Numbered from the stretch's first letter, positions 51,827 to 61,059 are shown. The stretch: DNA of 64,000 nt from Alteromonas gilva (GCF_028595265.1 NZ_JAQQXP010000003.1:1-64000); one strand, 5' to 3'. Notes: generated by a model from the sequence alone, not told the origin. A program made the numbers and translations.

Positions 51827-52669
51827 TCAGTAATGGGGTCTGGATAACGAGTGAATACCCAGTGCCCTGACATCATCCCAGTCTTCATTGGCGGCAGCCT
51901 GTAATTGATTAAAATTGAGCTGTTCTAGCAGAGTGCGCCCTTGTTCGGTCTCATCGAGCTGCGAAAAAGCGCGGATAAGGTGTTGCCTGTGAGCGTCCGG
52001 CACGTCGCTGTGCGCGGCAATGGCATGGCCGGTATATTGCTGACTCCGCCACAACACCTTTAATTCGGCGCGTTGCTCAGCAGGCAAGTGCTCCAGCGAA
52101 CGCATAATGCCGCCACCGGCGGTAAACAATCCTTTTATAACACTCAGATATACGGAGTCGTGAGAATGTACATAGCGGGGGGTGATGCTTACGCCAGCGT
52201 GATTTAATTCGGCGCGTGGGATAATACTGGCCGCAAATGCCGTTGGTGCAGGAAAAGCCAGCGTTAACCCATGAAGTTGCGATATGTCGTTGATTTGGCT
52301 ATCCCGGCGAGTAACAATAATACCCTGCAGTGGTTTCTTCACATCTCTTACCAAAGGAACGTAACCGCTTTTATCGTGAAAAACAGTGTAGTGATAGGGA
52401 TTCATATAAGCGATATCGTAGTGTCCCTGAGCGAGAGCTTCCTCAAAACTGGGAATATCCTTGGCGGTAACAAATTTAAGCGCGATGCCGGTTTGTGCGG
52501 AGATATGTTGCAATACCGGTGTCCACATTTGGGCCAGCTTATAGGCAGACTGCTGAGGTACCACACCAAAGGTATAAGAGTAGGTCGGTTTTTCTAAAGA
52601 GGTAGGGATGTTCTGCCCTAATGCGCTGGTAGCATAAATGAGCATAAACGTGAGCAATAGGTATTTCAT
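51827..52669 (-). CDS. PhnD-like periplasmic substrate-binding protein
   Basis: 280 residues with a signal peptide (MKYLLLTFMLIYATSALG). The mature part is a type 2 periplasmic binding protein of the phosphate/phosphonate/phosphite class: SYTFGVVPQQSAYKLAQMW, HYDIAYMNPYHYTVF, LTLAFPAPTAFAASIIPRAEL and HDSVYLSVIKGLFTAGGG. No ABC permease or ATPase gene is next to it; it opens a three-gene operon with a sensor kinase and a regulator, which suggests a sensing role. The ATG at 52669 has AGAGG five bases upstream. Confidence 0.86.
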   Translation of the reverse strand: MKYLLLTFMLIYATSALGQNIPTSLEKPTYSYTFGVVPQQSAYKLAQMWTPVLQHISAQTGIALKFVTAKDIPSFEEALAQGHYDIAYMNPYHYTVFHDKSGYVPLVRDVKKPLQGIIVTRRDSQINDISQLHGLTLAFPAPTAFAASIIPRAELNHAGVSITPRYVHSHDSVYLSVIKGLFTAGGGIMRSLEHLPAEQRAELKVLWRSQQYTGHAIAAHSDVPDAHRQHLIRAFSQLDETEQGRTLLEQLNFNQLQAAANEDWDDVRALGIHSLSRPHY

Positions 52670-53018
52670 ATCCACCTCTGGTTACTGCGTGATAAAGGCA
52701 AAATAGCGGTACTATCTGCACCGGCCGGCAAATTGGGCAGCGCGGCACCTCTGCAGTCTGGCTGTGTTGTGCCGGTACTCAAACACGTTAAGGCATAAAC
52801 AACCGTCATTATTGAACCTTCTTACACTTACCGTTTTAGTTTAGTACGCGAATACAAACTCTGCTCACTATGCATAAAACCATTTCAATCCCCGGCGCGT
52901 ATTTATACTGATAATGCTAAACCCTGGGCTGCTGCGCCTGGCTTTGCCAGCTTGCGGATAATGTGGCACAGCGACGATTAGCATCAATAAGTTCTGGTGG
53001 GTAGCGGCCACATAAAAA
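52670..53018. other. Divergent intergenic region, PhnD operon / prlC
   Basis: It holds the promoter of the PhnD-like operon. On the plus strand, 52900-53017 can form a CTGGC-TTT-GCCAG hairpin (near 52936-52948) and a GTGGC / GCCAC pairing (near 52960 and 53006) in front of the hairpin-plus-T run at 53019. Such a layout would suit an untranslated leader or small RNA, but no promoter is convincing. No gene. Confidence 0.35.
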
Positions 53019-53048
53019 CCCGTCGCGCAGCGCTACGGGACTTGTTTT
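53019..53048 (+). terminator. Terminator-like hairpin in the prlC leader
   Basis: CCCGT / ACGGG closing a GCG / CGC inner stem, followed by ACTTG and a TTTTTTT run. No plus-strand gene precedes it within 340 bases, so it could end a small RNA or act as an attenuator; the heat-shock-like -35 overlaps its T run. Confidence 0.45.
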
Positions 53049-53069
53049 TTTGTGTATTCACCCCCATCC
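53041..53069 (+). promoter_or_regulatory. Sigma-32-like promoter of prlC
   Basis: CTTGTTT (53041-53047), 14 bases, then CCCCATCC (53062-53069), 41 bases before prlC. The -10 element is a full CCCCAT and the -35 keeps CTTG. The enterobacterial orthologue operon (opdA/prlC) is known to be heat-shock regulated. Confidence 0.6.
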
Positions 53070-53109
53070 ACTCACTATCAAAAATTGGTAACGGAACCTA
53101 ACAGTAATT

Positions 53110-55155
53110 ATGACAACAACTGCACTCGAACAGGTTGGTGGATTGCCACTATTTTCAGAGATTACACCCGATCAGGTTAAACCCGCTGTCACTAAAGCCA
53201 TTGCTGACTGCAAACAGACTATTGAGGCGGTCGTCGCCAGCGGCGATTTTTCTTATGCCAATGTAGTTAATCGCATTGATGAAGCCGACGACACGCTAAG
53301 TAAAATCTGGTCGCCGGTTTCGCATATGAACTCTGTGGTCAGCAGTGATGAATTACGTGAGGCTCACGATGCCTGTTTACCATTACTGTCAGAATACGGT
53401 ACCTGGGTTGGTCAGCATGAGGGACTGTTTCAGGCCTATAAGGCGCTGCGCGAAAGCCCCGAGTATGAACAACTTGATGAGGCCCAGCGCAAGGTCGTCG
53501 ACAACACGCTCAGAGACTTCACCTTGTCAGGCGTAGCATTGCCCGCCGACAAAAAGCAACGCTTTGCTGAAATTCAGGCGCGTTTGTCCGAGCTGTCGTC
53601 GACCTTCAGTAATAATGTTATGGATGCCACCATGGGCTGGACCAAACACGTTACTGATGAAGCTGACTTAGCTGGATTGCCGGAATCAGCCCTGGCTGCA
53701 GCAAAGCAGGCAGCGCATCAAAAAGATCTGCAAGGCTGGTTGTTTACCCTCGATATTCCAAGCTATTTACCTGTCATGCTGTACGCCGAAAATCGTTCGT
53801 TGCGCGAGGAAATGTACCGTGCTTATGCAACCCGGGCGTCGGAGCAGGGGCCTAATGCGGGCACCTGGGATAATACCGCTATTATTAACGAAACCCTGGC
53901 GTTACGCACTGAAATTGCCACCTTGCTGGGATTTGCCAATTACGCTGAGCGTTCGCTGGCAACCAAAATGGCCGCTTCCACTGAACAGGTAGTGGGCTTT
54001 CTGCGCGACTTAGCCGCCAAAGCCAAACCACAGGCAGAGCAAGAGCTGGCCGAGGTAAAGGCTTTTGCCGCAGAGCAACACCAAATGGACAGCCTCGAAG
54101 CCTGGGATGTGCCGTACTTTAGTGAACAACTCAAGCAACAGCGCTATTCGATTTCTGACGAAATATTACGTCCGTACTTTCCTGAGCATCGGGTCATTAC
54201 GGGGCTTTTCAGCGTGGTCGAAAAGCTTTATGGTCTTACCATCAGTGAGGCTGAAAATGCCAACACCTGGCACAAAGATGTGCGCCTGTACAGCATTACA
54301 GACCGCGATGGCGCCTTGCGTGGACAATTTTACTTCGATCTTTACGCCCGCTCTAAAAAGCGCGGTGGCGCATGGATGGATGAATGCCGGGTACGGCGTT
54401 TTCAGACCTCCGGCGACCTGCAAATTCCCGTGGCATATTTAACCTGCAATTTTAATGGCCCGGTGGGTGACAAGCCCGCCCTGTTTACCCATGATGAAGT
54501 GGTGACGCTGTTTCACGAATTTGGTCACGGTCTGCATCATATGCTAACGCAGATGTCTGTGCCCGGTGTGTCAGGCATCAATGGTGTGCCCTGGGATGCG
54601 GTAGAGCTACCGAGTCAGTTTCTGGAGAACTGGTGCTGGCAGGAAGAGGCCTTAGGTTTAATTTCCGGACATTACGAAACCAACGAACCGCTACCCAAAG
54701 CGTTGCTCGATAAAATGCTGGCTGCCCGCGATTACCAGGCCGCCATGCAAATGATCAGGCAACTGGAATTCAGTCTGTTCGACTTTGTTTTGCATATGGA
54801 AGATGGCGAACATGTGGATGTGCAACAGATCCTTGGTCAGGTGCGCAATGAGGTGGCGGTGATCAAGCCACCGTCCTTTAACCGTTTCCAGCATAGCTTT
54901 GGCCATATCTTTGCCGGCGGCTACGCGGCGGGTTACTACAGCTACAAATGGGCTGAGGTGCTGTCTGCCGATGCGTTCAGTCGTTTCGAAGAAGAGGGGA
55001 TTTTTAATCCACAAACCGGCGCGGATTTCTTGCATAACATTCTTGAAATGGGCGGTAGTCGCGAACCTATGGATCTCTTTATTGCCTTTAGGGGGCGGGA
55101 GCCACAGGTAGATGCGTTATTACGCCATAACGGTATTGTGGTGGCGAACAGCTGA
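53110..55155 (+). CDS. prlC: Oligopeptidase A (M3 metallopeptidase)
   Basis: 681 residues, the E. coli length. The zinc site is LFHEFGHGLHHML with a downstream glutamate in FLENWCWQEEAL. It degrades signal peptides and other oligopeptides in the cytoplasm. ATG 53110 follows GGAACC. Its TGA overlaps the next start (TGATG), so it is co-translated with the glycosylase-like gene. Confidence 0.96.
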   Translation: MTTTALEQVGGLPLFSEITPDQVKPAVTKAIADCKQTIEAVVASGDFSYANVVNRIDEADDTLSKIWSPVSHMNSVVSSDELREAHDACLPLLSEYGTWVGQHEGLFQAYKALRESPEYEQLDEAQRKVVDNTLRDFTLSGVALPADKKQRFAEIQARLSELSSTFSNNVMDATMGWTKHVTDEADLAGLPESALAAAKQAAHQKDLQGWLFTLDIPSYLPVMLYAENRSLREEMYRAYATRASEQGPNAGTWDNTAIINETLALRTEIATLLGFANYAERSLATKMAASTEQVVGFLRDLAAKAKPQAEQELAEVKAFAAEQHQMDSLEAWDVPYFSEQLKQQRYSISDEILRPYFPEHRVITGLFSVVEKLYGLTISEAENANTWHKDVRLYSITDRDGALRGQFYFDLYARSKKRGGAWMDECRVRRFQTSGDLQIPVAYLTCNFNGPVGDKPALFTHDEVVTLFHEFGHGLHHMLTQMSVPGVSGINGVPWDAVELPSQFLENWCWQEEALGLISGHYETNEPLPKALLDKMLAARDYQAAMQMIRQLEFSLFDFVLHMEDGEHVDVQQILGQVRNEVAVIKPPSFNRFQHSFGHIFAGGYAAGYYSYKWAEVLSADAFSRFEEEGIFNPQTGADFLHNILEMGGSREPMDLFIAFRGREPQVDALLRHNGIVVANS

Positions 55156-55844
55156 TGGCGGTTGAGTCATTTGACGCTATTTACGCCCGTGCAGCAGAGC
55201 GTAAAGGCGGTAGCAAAGGTCTTGAGTATATCGTTAGTCAGCCGCTGAGTGCGGCTGACGTAGGTGTTTTACCCGACGACCGGGTGCTGTCTGAGTTTAC
55301 CAAAAAGGTGTTTCAGTCTGGCTTTGTGTGGCGTGTGATTGAGCAAAAATGGCCAGAATTTGAAGCCCTGTTTTTTAATTTCGATATCGACAAAATACTG
55401 CTGATGTCGGATGAAATGCTCGAGCAGCGCGCCAGTGACAAACGCATTGTCCGCAACCTCAAAAAGGTCATGACGATACGCGATAACGCCCTGATGCTGC
55501 ATGATATCCGCCTCACTCATGGGGTTAGCTTTGGCCAGTTTGCCAACCAGTTTCAGGGCGCCAGGATCATTGAGTTGTGGCATCATCTTAAACAGCACGG
55601 CGCGCGACTGGGCGGCAACACCGGCCCTTATGCACTGCGCACGCTGGGTATCGATACCTTTATTCTTAGTCGTGATGTCGAAGGTTACTTTCGCGCCTAC
55701 GATTTAATTAGCGGCGGACTCACCTCCAAACGCAGTCAGACCACCATTGCCGAAACCTTTGCCCATTGGCAACAGGAAAGCGGCCGCAGCTTGCAGGAAA
55801 TCAGTCAGATTGTTGCTTACAGTTGCGGTGACAACCGGGTATAG
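55155..55844 (+). CDS. Tag-like DNA-3-methyladenine glycosylase family protein
   Basis: 229 residues of the Tag (helix-hairpin-helix) fold: FTKKVFQSGFVWRVIEQKWPEF and IVRNLKKVMTIRDNALMLHDI align with the E. coli Tag helices. Unlike Tag, it lacks the N-terminal Cys and the C-terminal CxxC zinc residues; only one cysteine (SCGDN) is near the C-terminus. Activity on alkylated DNA is thus plausible but not certain. It is coupled to prlC by one overlapping base and would share its heat-shock-like promoter. Confidence 0.75.
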   Translation: MAVESFDAIYARAAERKGGSKGLEYIVSQPLSAADVGVLPDDRVLSEFTKKVFQSGFVWRVIEQKWPEFEALFFNFDIDKILLMSDEMLEQRASDKRIVRNLKKVMTIRDNALMLHDIRLTHGVSFGQFANQFQGARIIELWHHLKQHGARLGGNTGPYALRTLGIDTFILSRDVEGYFRAYDLISGGLTSKRSQTTIAETFAHWQQESGRSLQEISQIVAYSCGDNRV

Positions 55845-55895
55845 CATTACCTGTTAAATCAACCTGGCTCCAGGGCGTAGGTGAGCATACATACT

Positions 55896-56576
55896 ATGAA
55901 GAATATTCAGGTCAGCCATATATTGTTTGATTTAGACGGCACACTCATCGACAGTGTGCCGGATTTAGCCTACTGCGTTGATATCGCCATGCGCGAGGCC
56001 GGGTTGCCCGCCCGTGGTGAGCTCGCCGTACGTAATTGGGTGGGTAATGGGATTGAAAAACTGGTTGCAAGGGCGGTGTCCAACAGTGAACACGGCAATG
56101 CGGAACAGCCGTTATTCGATGTTGCCTTTAGCGCATTCCTCGCTGCTTATACGGCGAATAATGGCAAATACAGCAAGCTTTACGATGGGGTGTTAAGTAC
56201 CCTGGACTGGCTTATCGATAATGGATACCGGTTGGCGTGCGTAACTAATAAAGCATCGGCCTTTACTTTGCCGCTATTACATCAAAAAGGGCTGGCCAGG
56301 TACTTTGATGTGGTGGTAAGTGGTGATACCTGCGGGCACAAAAAGCCCCATCCCGAGCCTCTCAATTATGCCTTACGCGCACTGCAAACAAGCGCCGATA
56401 AGGCAATTATGGTAGGTGACTCCAGAGCGGATATTCATGCCGCCAGAGCGGCCGGGTGTCCGGTCTATGCGCTGACTTATGGTTACAACCATGGCGAGGA
56501 CATCAGTATCTATCAGCCAGACAAAATATTACAGTCACTGGTTGAGTTGCCGGCTATTCTGGGCGCGGGGCAATAA
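55896..56576 (+). CDS. gph: Phosphoglycolate phosphatase
   Basis: 226 residues of the HAD superfamily: nucleophile motif FDLDGTLIDSVPD, motif II VTNKA, motif III lysine in CGHKKPHPEP and motif IV VGDSRADIHAARAAG. It has the cap of the Gph type. It removes 2-phosphoglycolate formed during DNA repair. The ATG at 55896 begins the conserved region; an in-frame GTG at 55881 is an alternative. No operon partner is clear. Confidence 0.9.
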   Translation: MKNIQVSHILFDLDGTLIDSVPDLAYCVDIAMREAGLPARGELAVRNWVGNGIEKLVARAVSNSEHGNAEQPLFDVAFSAFLAAYTANNGKYSKLYDGVLSTLDWLIDNGYRLACVTNKASAFTLPLLHQKGLARYFDVVVSGDTCGHKKPHPEPLNYALRALQTSADKAIMVGDSRADIHAARAAGCPVYALTYGYNHGEDISIYQPDKILQSLVELPAILGAGQ

Positions 56577-56740
56577 ACCCCGTGTCAGGCGGTTTACGCC
56601 GCTAATGGTGATGGTAAGCGCCAGCGCTTTTCGTTACACTTGCTGAAGATATCATTAAAACAATGACACTGGGTCATCCCGTCAGACAGCGTCGCCTCTG
56701 AAGTCGGGATAGCAGCGGTCGGTATAAGAAGAATTTAGTT

Positions 56741-57526
56741 ATGTCAGAACAACACGCTTCCTCGCAAAACGATGACGCACCAGCAGAACAATCTACCGAT
56801 TTTGGTTTTCGTCAGGTCGACAGAAATAAGAAAGCGTCAATGGTGGCCGGGGTCTTTGACTCGGTCGCGGCAAAATACGATGTAATGAATGACTTTATGT
56901 CGATGGGCATCCACCGCCTTTGGAAGCGCTATACCATTGACTGTAGTGGTATTAAAACGGGTCAGAAAGTGCTTGATCTGGCTGGTGGTACTGGCGACCT
57001 GGCGGCCAGATTTTCGCGCTTGGTTGGCCCGACCGGCGAGGTTGTGCTGGCGGATATTAACCACTCCATGCTGTCGGTAGGACGCGATAAACTTCGTGAT
57101 ATGGGCATTGTAGGCAATGTTGATTATGTGCAGGCAAATGCCGAGGCGCTGCCATTTCCTGACAATCATTTTGATTTGGTGACGATGGCGTTTGGCCTCA
57201 GAAACGTCACCGATAAAGACAAAGCACTGGCGTCGATTTTTCGAATTCTGAAGCCGGGCGGACGCTTACTGGTGCTGGAGTTTTCTAAACCCACCAATGA
57301 ATTACTGTCTAAAACCTATGACTGGTATTCTTTTAACGTGTTGCCCACCATGGGGCAACTGGTGGCTAACGACCGTGAGAGCTACCAGTATCTCGCCGAG
57401 TCAATTCGCATGCACCCTGATCAGGATACCCTTAAATCAATGTTTGAGCAGGCAGGCTTTGAACATTGCGATTACCAGAATCTCACCGGCGGAATCGTTG
57501 CCCTGCACCGGGGTTATAAATTTTAA
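56741..57526 (+). CDS. ubiE: Ubiquinone/menaquinone C-methyltransferase
   Basis: 261 residues. SAM site LDLAGGTGDLAARF, then ADINHSMLSVGRDKL, NAEALPFPDNHFDLVTMAFGLRNVTDKD and the C-terminal GGIVALHRGYKF are characteristic. It methylates demethylmenaquinol and the ubiquinol precursor. It starts the ubiE-ubiJ-ubiB operon; its TAA overlaps the ubiJ ATG. Confidence 0.97.
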   Translation: MSEQHASSQNDDAPAEQSTDFGFRQVDRNKKASMVAGVFDSVAAKYDVMNDFMSMGIHRLWKRYTIDCSGIKTGQKVLDLAGGTGDLAARFSRLVGPTGEVVLADINHSMLSVGRDKLRDMGIVGNVDYVQANAEALPFPDNHFDLVTMAFGLRNVTDKDKALASIFRILKPGGRLLVLEFSKPTNELLSKTYDWYSFNVLPTMGQLVANDRESYQYLAESIRMHPDQDTLKSMFEQAGFEHCDYQNLTGGIVALHRGYKF

Positions 57527-58149
57527 TGCCAACCGGACCCTTGCTGACTGCTGCGGCAGAAAATGCACTTAATCGTTTGTTGGCACTCGACCCCGATGCC
57601 CGGGCAGCGCTTAATGCGTTGCAGGGCAAGCGGCTCATTGTTGAGTTAACGGATGTCGCGCAGCGCTTTGCGTTGGTGTTTTCCAGTCAGATTGATGTTC
57701 TTTTGCTCAGCGATCCGGTCACTGAGGTCAGCAAGCATGAATGCATCATTAAAACCCGGCTGGCGGTGTTACCCAGTCTGCGTGACACTTCTCAACTGAC
57801 GCGTTTAATTAAAGCCGGCGAGCTTGAAGTGCAGGGCGAGTTGGCGATAGCCCAGGATTTTTCGGCGGTATTGCAAAACCTGAACATTGATTGGGAGGAG
57901 CATCTGGCGGTTAAAACCAATGATGTCGTTGCCCATGAGGTGTTTTCGCTAATGGCTAAATTTGGTGAACGGTTGAAGTTAATGTCAGGTAAAGCCGAAG
58001 CGATACTTGGCAGTGCATTAACCGATGAAAAGCAGATAGCCGCTCACCGCCTGGCGGTGATTCATTTTTCTGATCAGGTCAGTGCGCTGCGCGATGACAC
58101 TGAACGGTTAGCAGCACGCCTTGCCAGACTTGAGCGGAGTAAACAGTAA
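57526..58149 (+). CDS. ubiJ: Ubiquinone biosynthesis accessory factor UbiJ (SCP2 domain)
   Basis: 207 residues: an SCP2 lipid-binding domain (about 15-115) and a C-terminal coiled coil (KQIAAHRLAVIHFSDQVSALRDDTERL). UbiJ holds ubiquinone intermediates in the Ubi metabolon. It overlaps the ubiE stop by one base (TAATG) and is followed by ubiB after 5 bases. Confidence 0.93.
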   Translation: MPTGPLLTAAAENALNRLLALDPDARAALNALQGKRLIVELTDVAQRFALVFSSQIDVLLLSDPVTEVSKHECIIKTRLAVLPSLRDTSQLTRLIKAGELEVQGELAIAQDFSAVLQNLNIDWEEHLAVKTNDVVAHEVFSLMAKFGERLKLMSGKAEAILGSALTDEKQIAAHRLAVIHFSDQVSALRDDTERLAARLARLERSKQ

Positions 58150-58154
58150 ATATT

Positions 58155-59786
58155 ATGCAGTTACTGAGGATTTACCAGATAAACCGGGTCATGCTGGAGC
58201 ATGGTTTGGATGAACTGATCCCAACCAAGTGGCTACCCTGGTATGCACGTATTCTGCGCAAATGTTTGTTTTGGATCCGCAACCAGCATAAAGACAAAAG
58301 CGCCGGTGTCAGACTTACTCTGGCTCTGCAGGCTCTTGGGCCGGTTTTCATCAAATTTGGCCAGATGCTGTCGACCCGTCGTGATCTGCTCTCAGTGGAT
58401 ATCGCCAATGAACTGGCAATGTTACAGGACCGGGTGAAGCCGTTTGACACCGAACGTGCTCAGGACATCATAAAGCAGTCACTACAAATTCAATCCTTAA
58501 ATGAGGTGTTCGCCACCTTCGAAGCCACCCCTCTGGCGTCTGCCAGTATTGCTCAGGTTCACGCTGCCCGGCTTAAAGAAGGCGATATTGATGTGGTGGT
58601 TAAAGTGCTGCGTCCGGACATTCGTAAAACCATCAAAGCGGATACCGAACTGATGTTAACCCTGGCCAGGGTTTTACAAAAATGGTTGCCGGACGGCAAA
58701 CGCTTGCGGCCGGTAGAGGTGGTCAGAGAATATGAAAAAACCATCGTTGATGAGTTGGATCTGACACGTGAGGCCGCCAACGGTATGCAGTTAGGCCGCA
58801 ATTTTGACGGCTCTGAAGCCCTTTATGTGCCACAGATTTACAGTGATTACTGCCGGCCCAACGTGTTGGTTATGGAACGCATATATGGCATCCCTATTTC
58901 CGATATCGATGCGTTAATTGCCCAGAACACCAATTTACGCATTTTGGCCGAACGCGGTGTTGAAGTGTTTTTTACCCAGGTATTCAGAGACAGCTTTTTT
59001 CACGCTGATATGCACCCGGGCAATATCTTTGTATCGCGGGACAATCCGGGGAACCCCCAGTACATTGCCATTGATTTTGGTATCGTGGGCACGCTGAACC
59101 AGGAAGACAAGCGTTACCTTGCGGAAAATTTCATTGCCTTTTTTAATCGCGATTATCGCAAAGTTGCGCAGTTGCATGCCGATTCAGGCTGGGTACCCTC
59201 CGACACTAACATCGACGAATTTGAAGGCGCGATACGCACAGTTTGCGAGCCCATTTTTCAAAAACCACTGGCTGAAATATCTTTTGGTAACGTGCTGGTG
59301 CAGCTATTTAATACCGCCCGGCGTTTCAATATGGTAGTGCAACCGCAATTAGTGCTGTTACAAAAAACCTTGTTGTATGTGGAAGGTCTGGGCAGACAAC
59401 TGTATCCGCAACTCGACCTGTGGCAAACCGCCAAACCCTTTTTAGAAAAATGGATGCGTGAGCAAATTGGTGTAAAGGCAGTATTGACCAAGGTAAAGGC
59501 AAACCTGCCTTATTGGAGCGAAAAACTACCGGACATGCCGGAGTTGCTCTACGACACGCTTAAACAGGCAAAATACTTTCCGGAAAAGCAACTGCGTGCC
59601 AATGCACTGCTGCTGCAACAACAAAAGCAGGCGCAAAAAGCGCAGCATCTGAGTATCGTGGGGGCAACCTTTATTATTGTGGCGGCCATTGCGCCGCTTT
59701 ATCCGCTCCACTGGAGCGTGTCTGGCGGGCTTGTGCTGCTTGGTTGCGGCTGCTGGTTGCGAGCCTGGTTGAAGGGGCGAAGCTAG
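58155..59786 (+). CDS. ubiB: Ubiquinone biosynthesis ATPase/kinase-like protein UbiB
   Basis: 543 residues. The UbiB/ABC1 marks are present: KFGQMLSTRRDLLS, the Ala-rich loop ASASIAQVHAA with KVLRP, DSFFHADMHPGNIFV and IAIDFGIVG. Two C-terminal membrane helices (about 498-535: LSIVGATFIIVAAIAPLY, GLVLLGCGCWL) anchor it. It completes the ubiEJB set. Confidence 0.96.
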   Translation: MQLLRIYQINRVMLEHGLDELIPTKWLPWYARILRKCLFWIRNQHKDKSAGVRLTLALQALGPVFIKFGQMLSTRRDLLSVDIANELAMLQDRVKPFDTERAQDIIKQSLQIQSLNEVFATFEATPLASASIAQVHAARLKEGDIDVVVKVLRPDIRKTIKADTELMLTLARVLQKWLPDGKRLRPVEVVREYEKTIVDELDLTREAANGMQLGRNFDGSEALYVPQIYSDYCRPNVLVMERIYGIPISDIDALIAQNTNLRILAERGVEVFFTQVFRDSFFHADMHPGNIFVSRDNPGNPQYIAIDFGIVGTLNQEDKRYLAENFIAFFNRDYRKVAQLHADSGWVPSDTNIDEFEGAIRTVCEPIFQKPLAEISFGNVLVQLFNTARRFNMVVQPQLVLLQKTLLYVEGLGRQLYPQLDLWQTAKPFLEKWMREQIGVKAVLTKVKANLPYWSEKLPDMPELLYDTLKQAKYFPEKQLRANALLLQQQKQAQKAQHLSIVGATFIIVAAIAPLYPLHWSVSGGLVLLGCGCWLRAWLKGRS

Positions 59787-60098
59787 CTACACTAAGGCTT
59801 TGCCGATTACTTTTATGAGTAAAATCAGCATCCCGGATTAACTCTCTAAATTAAATTTTGATGAAAAGTGCTTACTTTTTGTGATTTTAGTATCAATTTC
59901 TGTAGTGTGTGGTTATAGTGGTAATGTTCTTTAAGTAGTTGTGCTTCCGTTCGTTATTAACGTGGCGTAGTTGCAACCGTCGGATTGTTCTGGCGATGTA
60001 TGATCCTGTAGTTAGTTTTGCCGTGAATCACCCCTAATTAAAGATGCAAGTTAGTGTCACGTGACACAAAGGTTTTAAGAGTTTTTTTGAGGTTTTTC
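59787..60098. other. Long leader and promoter region of the cold-shock gene
   Basis: It probably holds a promoter near 59885-59925 (ATCAAT-N16-TATAGT) and a long 5' untranslated region, as in cspA-type genes. A perfect 14-base palindrome GTGTCACGTGACAC (60054-60067) lies 31 bases before the ATG. No gene. Confidence 0.5.
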
Positions 60099-60308
60099 AT
60101 GTCTAAAGTAACTGGTACCGTTAAGTGGTTTAATGCTGAAAAAGGTTATGGCTTTTTAACGCAAGACGACGGCGGTAAAGACGTTTTTGTTCACTTCCGT
60201 GCTATCGTATCCGAAGGATACAAAACGCTGGTAGAAGGTCAAAAAGTTCAATTTGAAGTTGAACAAGGACAAAAAGGTCTGCAGGCGGCTAACGTAGAAG
60301 CCATCTAA
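60099..60308 (+). CDS. Cold-shock protein (CspA family)
   Basis: 69 residues, one OB-fold. RNP motifs KGYGFLTQ and DVFVHF are intact (GTVKWFNAEKGYGFL). The ATG at 60099 has GAGG seven bases upstream; an in-frame upstream start is rejected. It binds RNA/DNA; cold induction is likely given the long leader but not shown by sequence. Confidence 0.95.
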   Translation: MSKVTGTVKWFNAEKGYGFLTQDDGGKDVFVHFRAIVSEGYKTLVEGQKVQFEVEQGQKGLQAANVEAI

Positions 60309-60316
60309 TGATTTAT

Positions 60317-60343
60317 GAGGCCTCTACCGTTGGTAGGGGCCTT
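60317..60343 (+). terminator. Terminator of the cold-shock gene
   Basis: Stem GAGGCCTCTACC / GGTAGGGGCCTT (with two wobble pairs) and a 3-base loop, then TTCT. It lies 9 bases after the stop. Confidence 0.8.
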
Positions 60344-60450
60344 TTCTATTCTGAATGACCAGTCTGGGAATTCATCAGGATAAACTTCACGTTACCTCGT
60401 GAGTCATCGTCCTTCGCCTCGCTCGGTGCGTACAAATAGAGTATTGCAAT

Positions 60451-61059
60451 ATGATACGGCGGCTTTCCTGTTTATTCTTTATTTATAGCGTATTTGTTTC
60501 TGGCTTGGTGGCCGGTCAAAGTGAAGTTGTGGTGTCTTTTGCGGGCCAGCAACTGACAGCACAAGATATTCAGCCTGATGAACCCACCCGGCAAGCATGG
60601 CAGGATGATCCCATGCGCGCGGCGCGGCTCAATATTTACCGTTTCAGTAAAGCCTCTGAATTTATAGAGCGTCAGCTAATTAAAGATTACGCTGTCCGTC
60701 ATGATCTGAGTGCAAACCCGGCATTTGTTGAATCCTTTAAAGCGGCCTTTGCAAGTGACACCTTAACCGGTGAACGGCTAGCCAGTCTGGCAGAATTTTC
60801 AGCCTTGCAGTTCGCCGTTGACAAGCATTTGTACGAGCGCCACGGTGGCCGCGTGATATTCGACCAGGCGCACCCAATGATGCCTATTGAAGGCTATTTT
60901 AATGTAGTACAACAGTATGTGGCAGCTGAGCAATTGGTGATTAATGATGAAACCATAGCGAAGATGCTGTGGCAGAGCTTCGCCCGTCCGAACGCCATTA
61001 CCATGCAGCCAGATCAAATTGACTACACTGCGCCATGGTGGAATAAGATCACCCGATAA
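60451..61059 (+). CDS. Exported protein, unknown function
   Basis: 202 residues. N-terminal signal peptide (MIRRLSCLFFIYSVFVSGLVAG). The mature part is helical and charged (ARLNIYRFSKASEFIERQLIKDYAVRHD, SAVDKHLYERHGGRVIFD), with WWNKITR at the end. No domain is recognised. It stands alone after the csp terminator and faces cysM, which is on the other strand. Confidence 0.65.
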   Translation: MIRRLSCLFFIYSVFVSGLVAGQSEVVVSFAGQQLTAQDIQPDEPTRQAWQDDPMRAARLNIYRFSKASEFIERQLIKDYAVRHDLSANPAFVESFKAAFASDTLTGERLASLAEFSALQFAVDKHLYERHGGRVIFDQAHPMMPIEGYFNVVQQYVAAEQLVINDETIAKMLWQSFARPNAITMQPDQIDYTAPWWNKITR

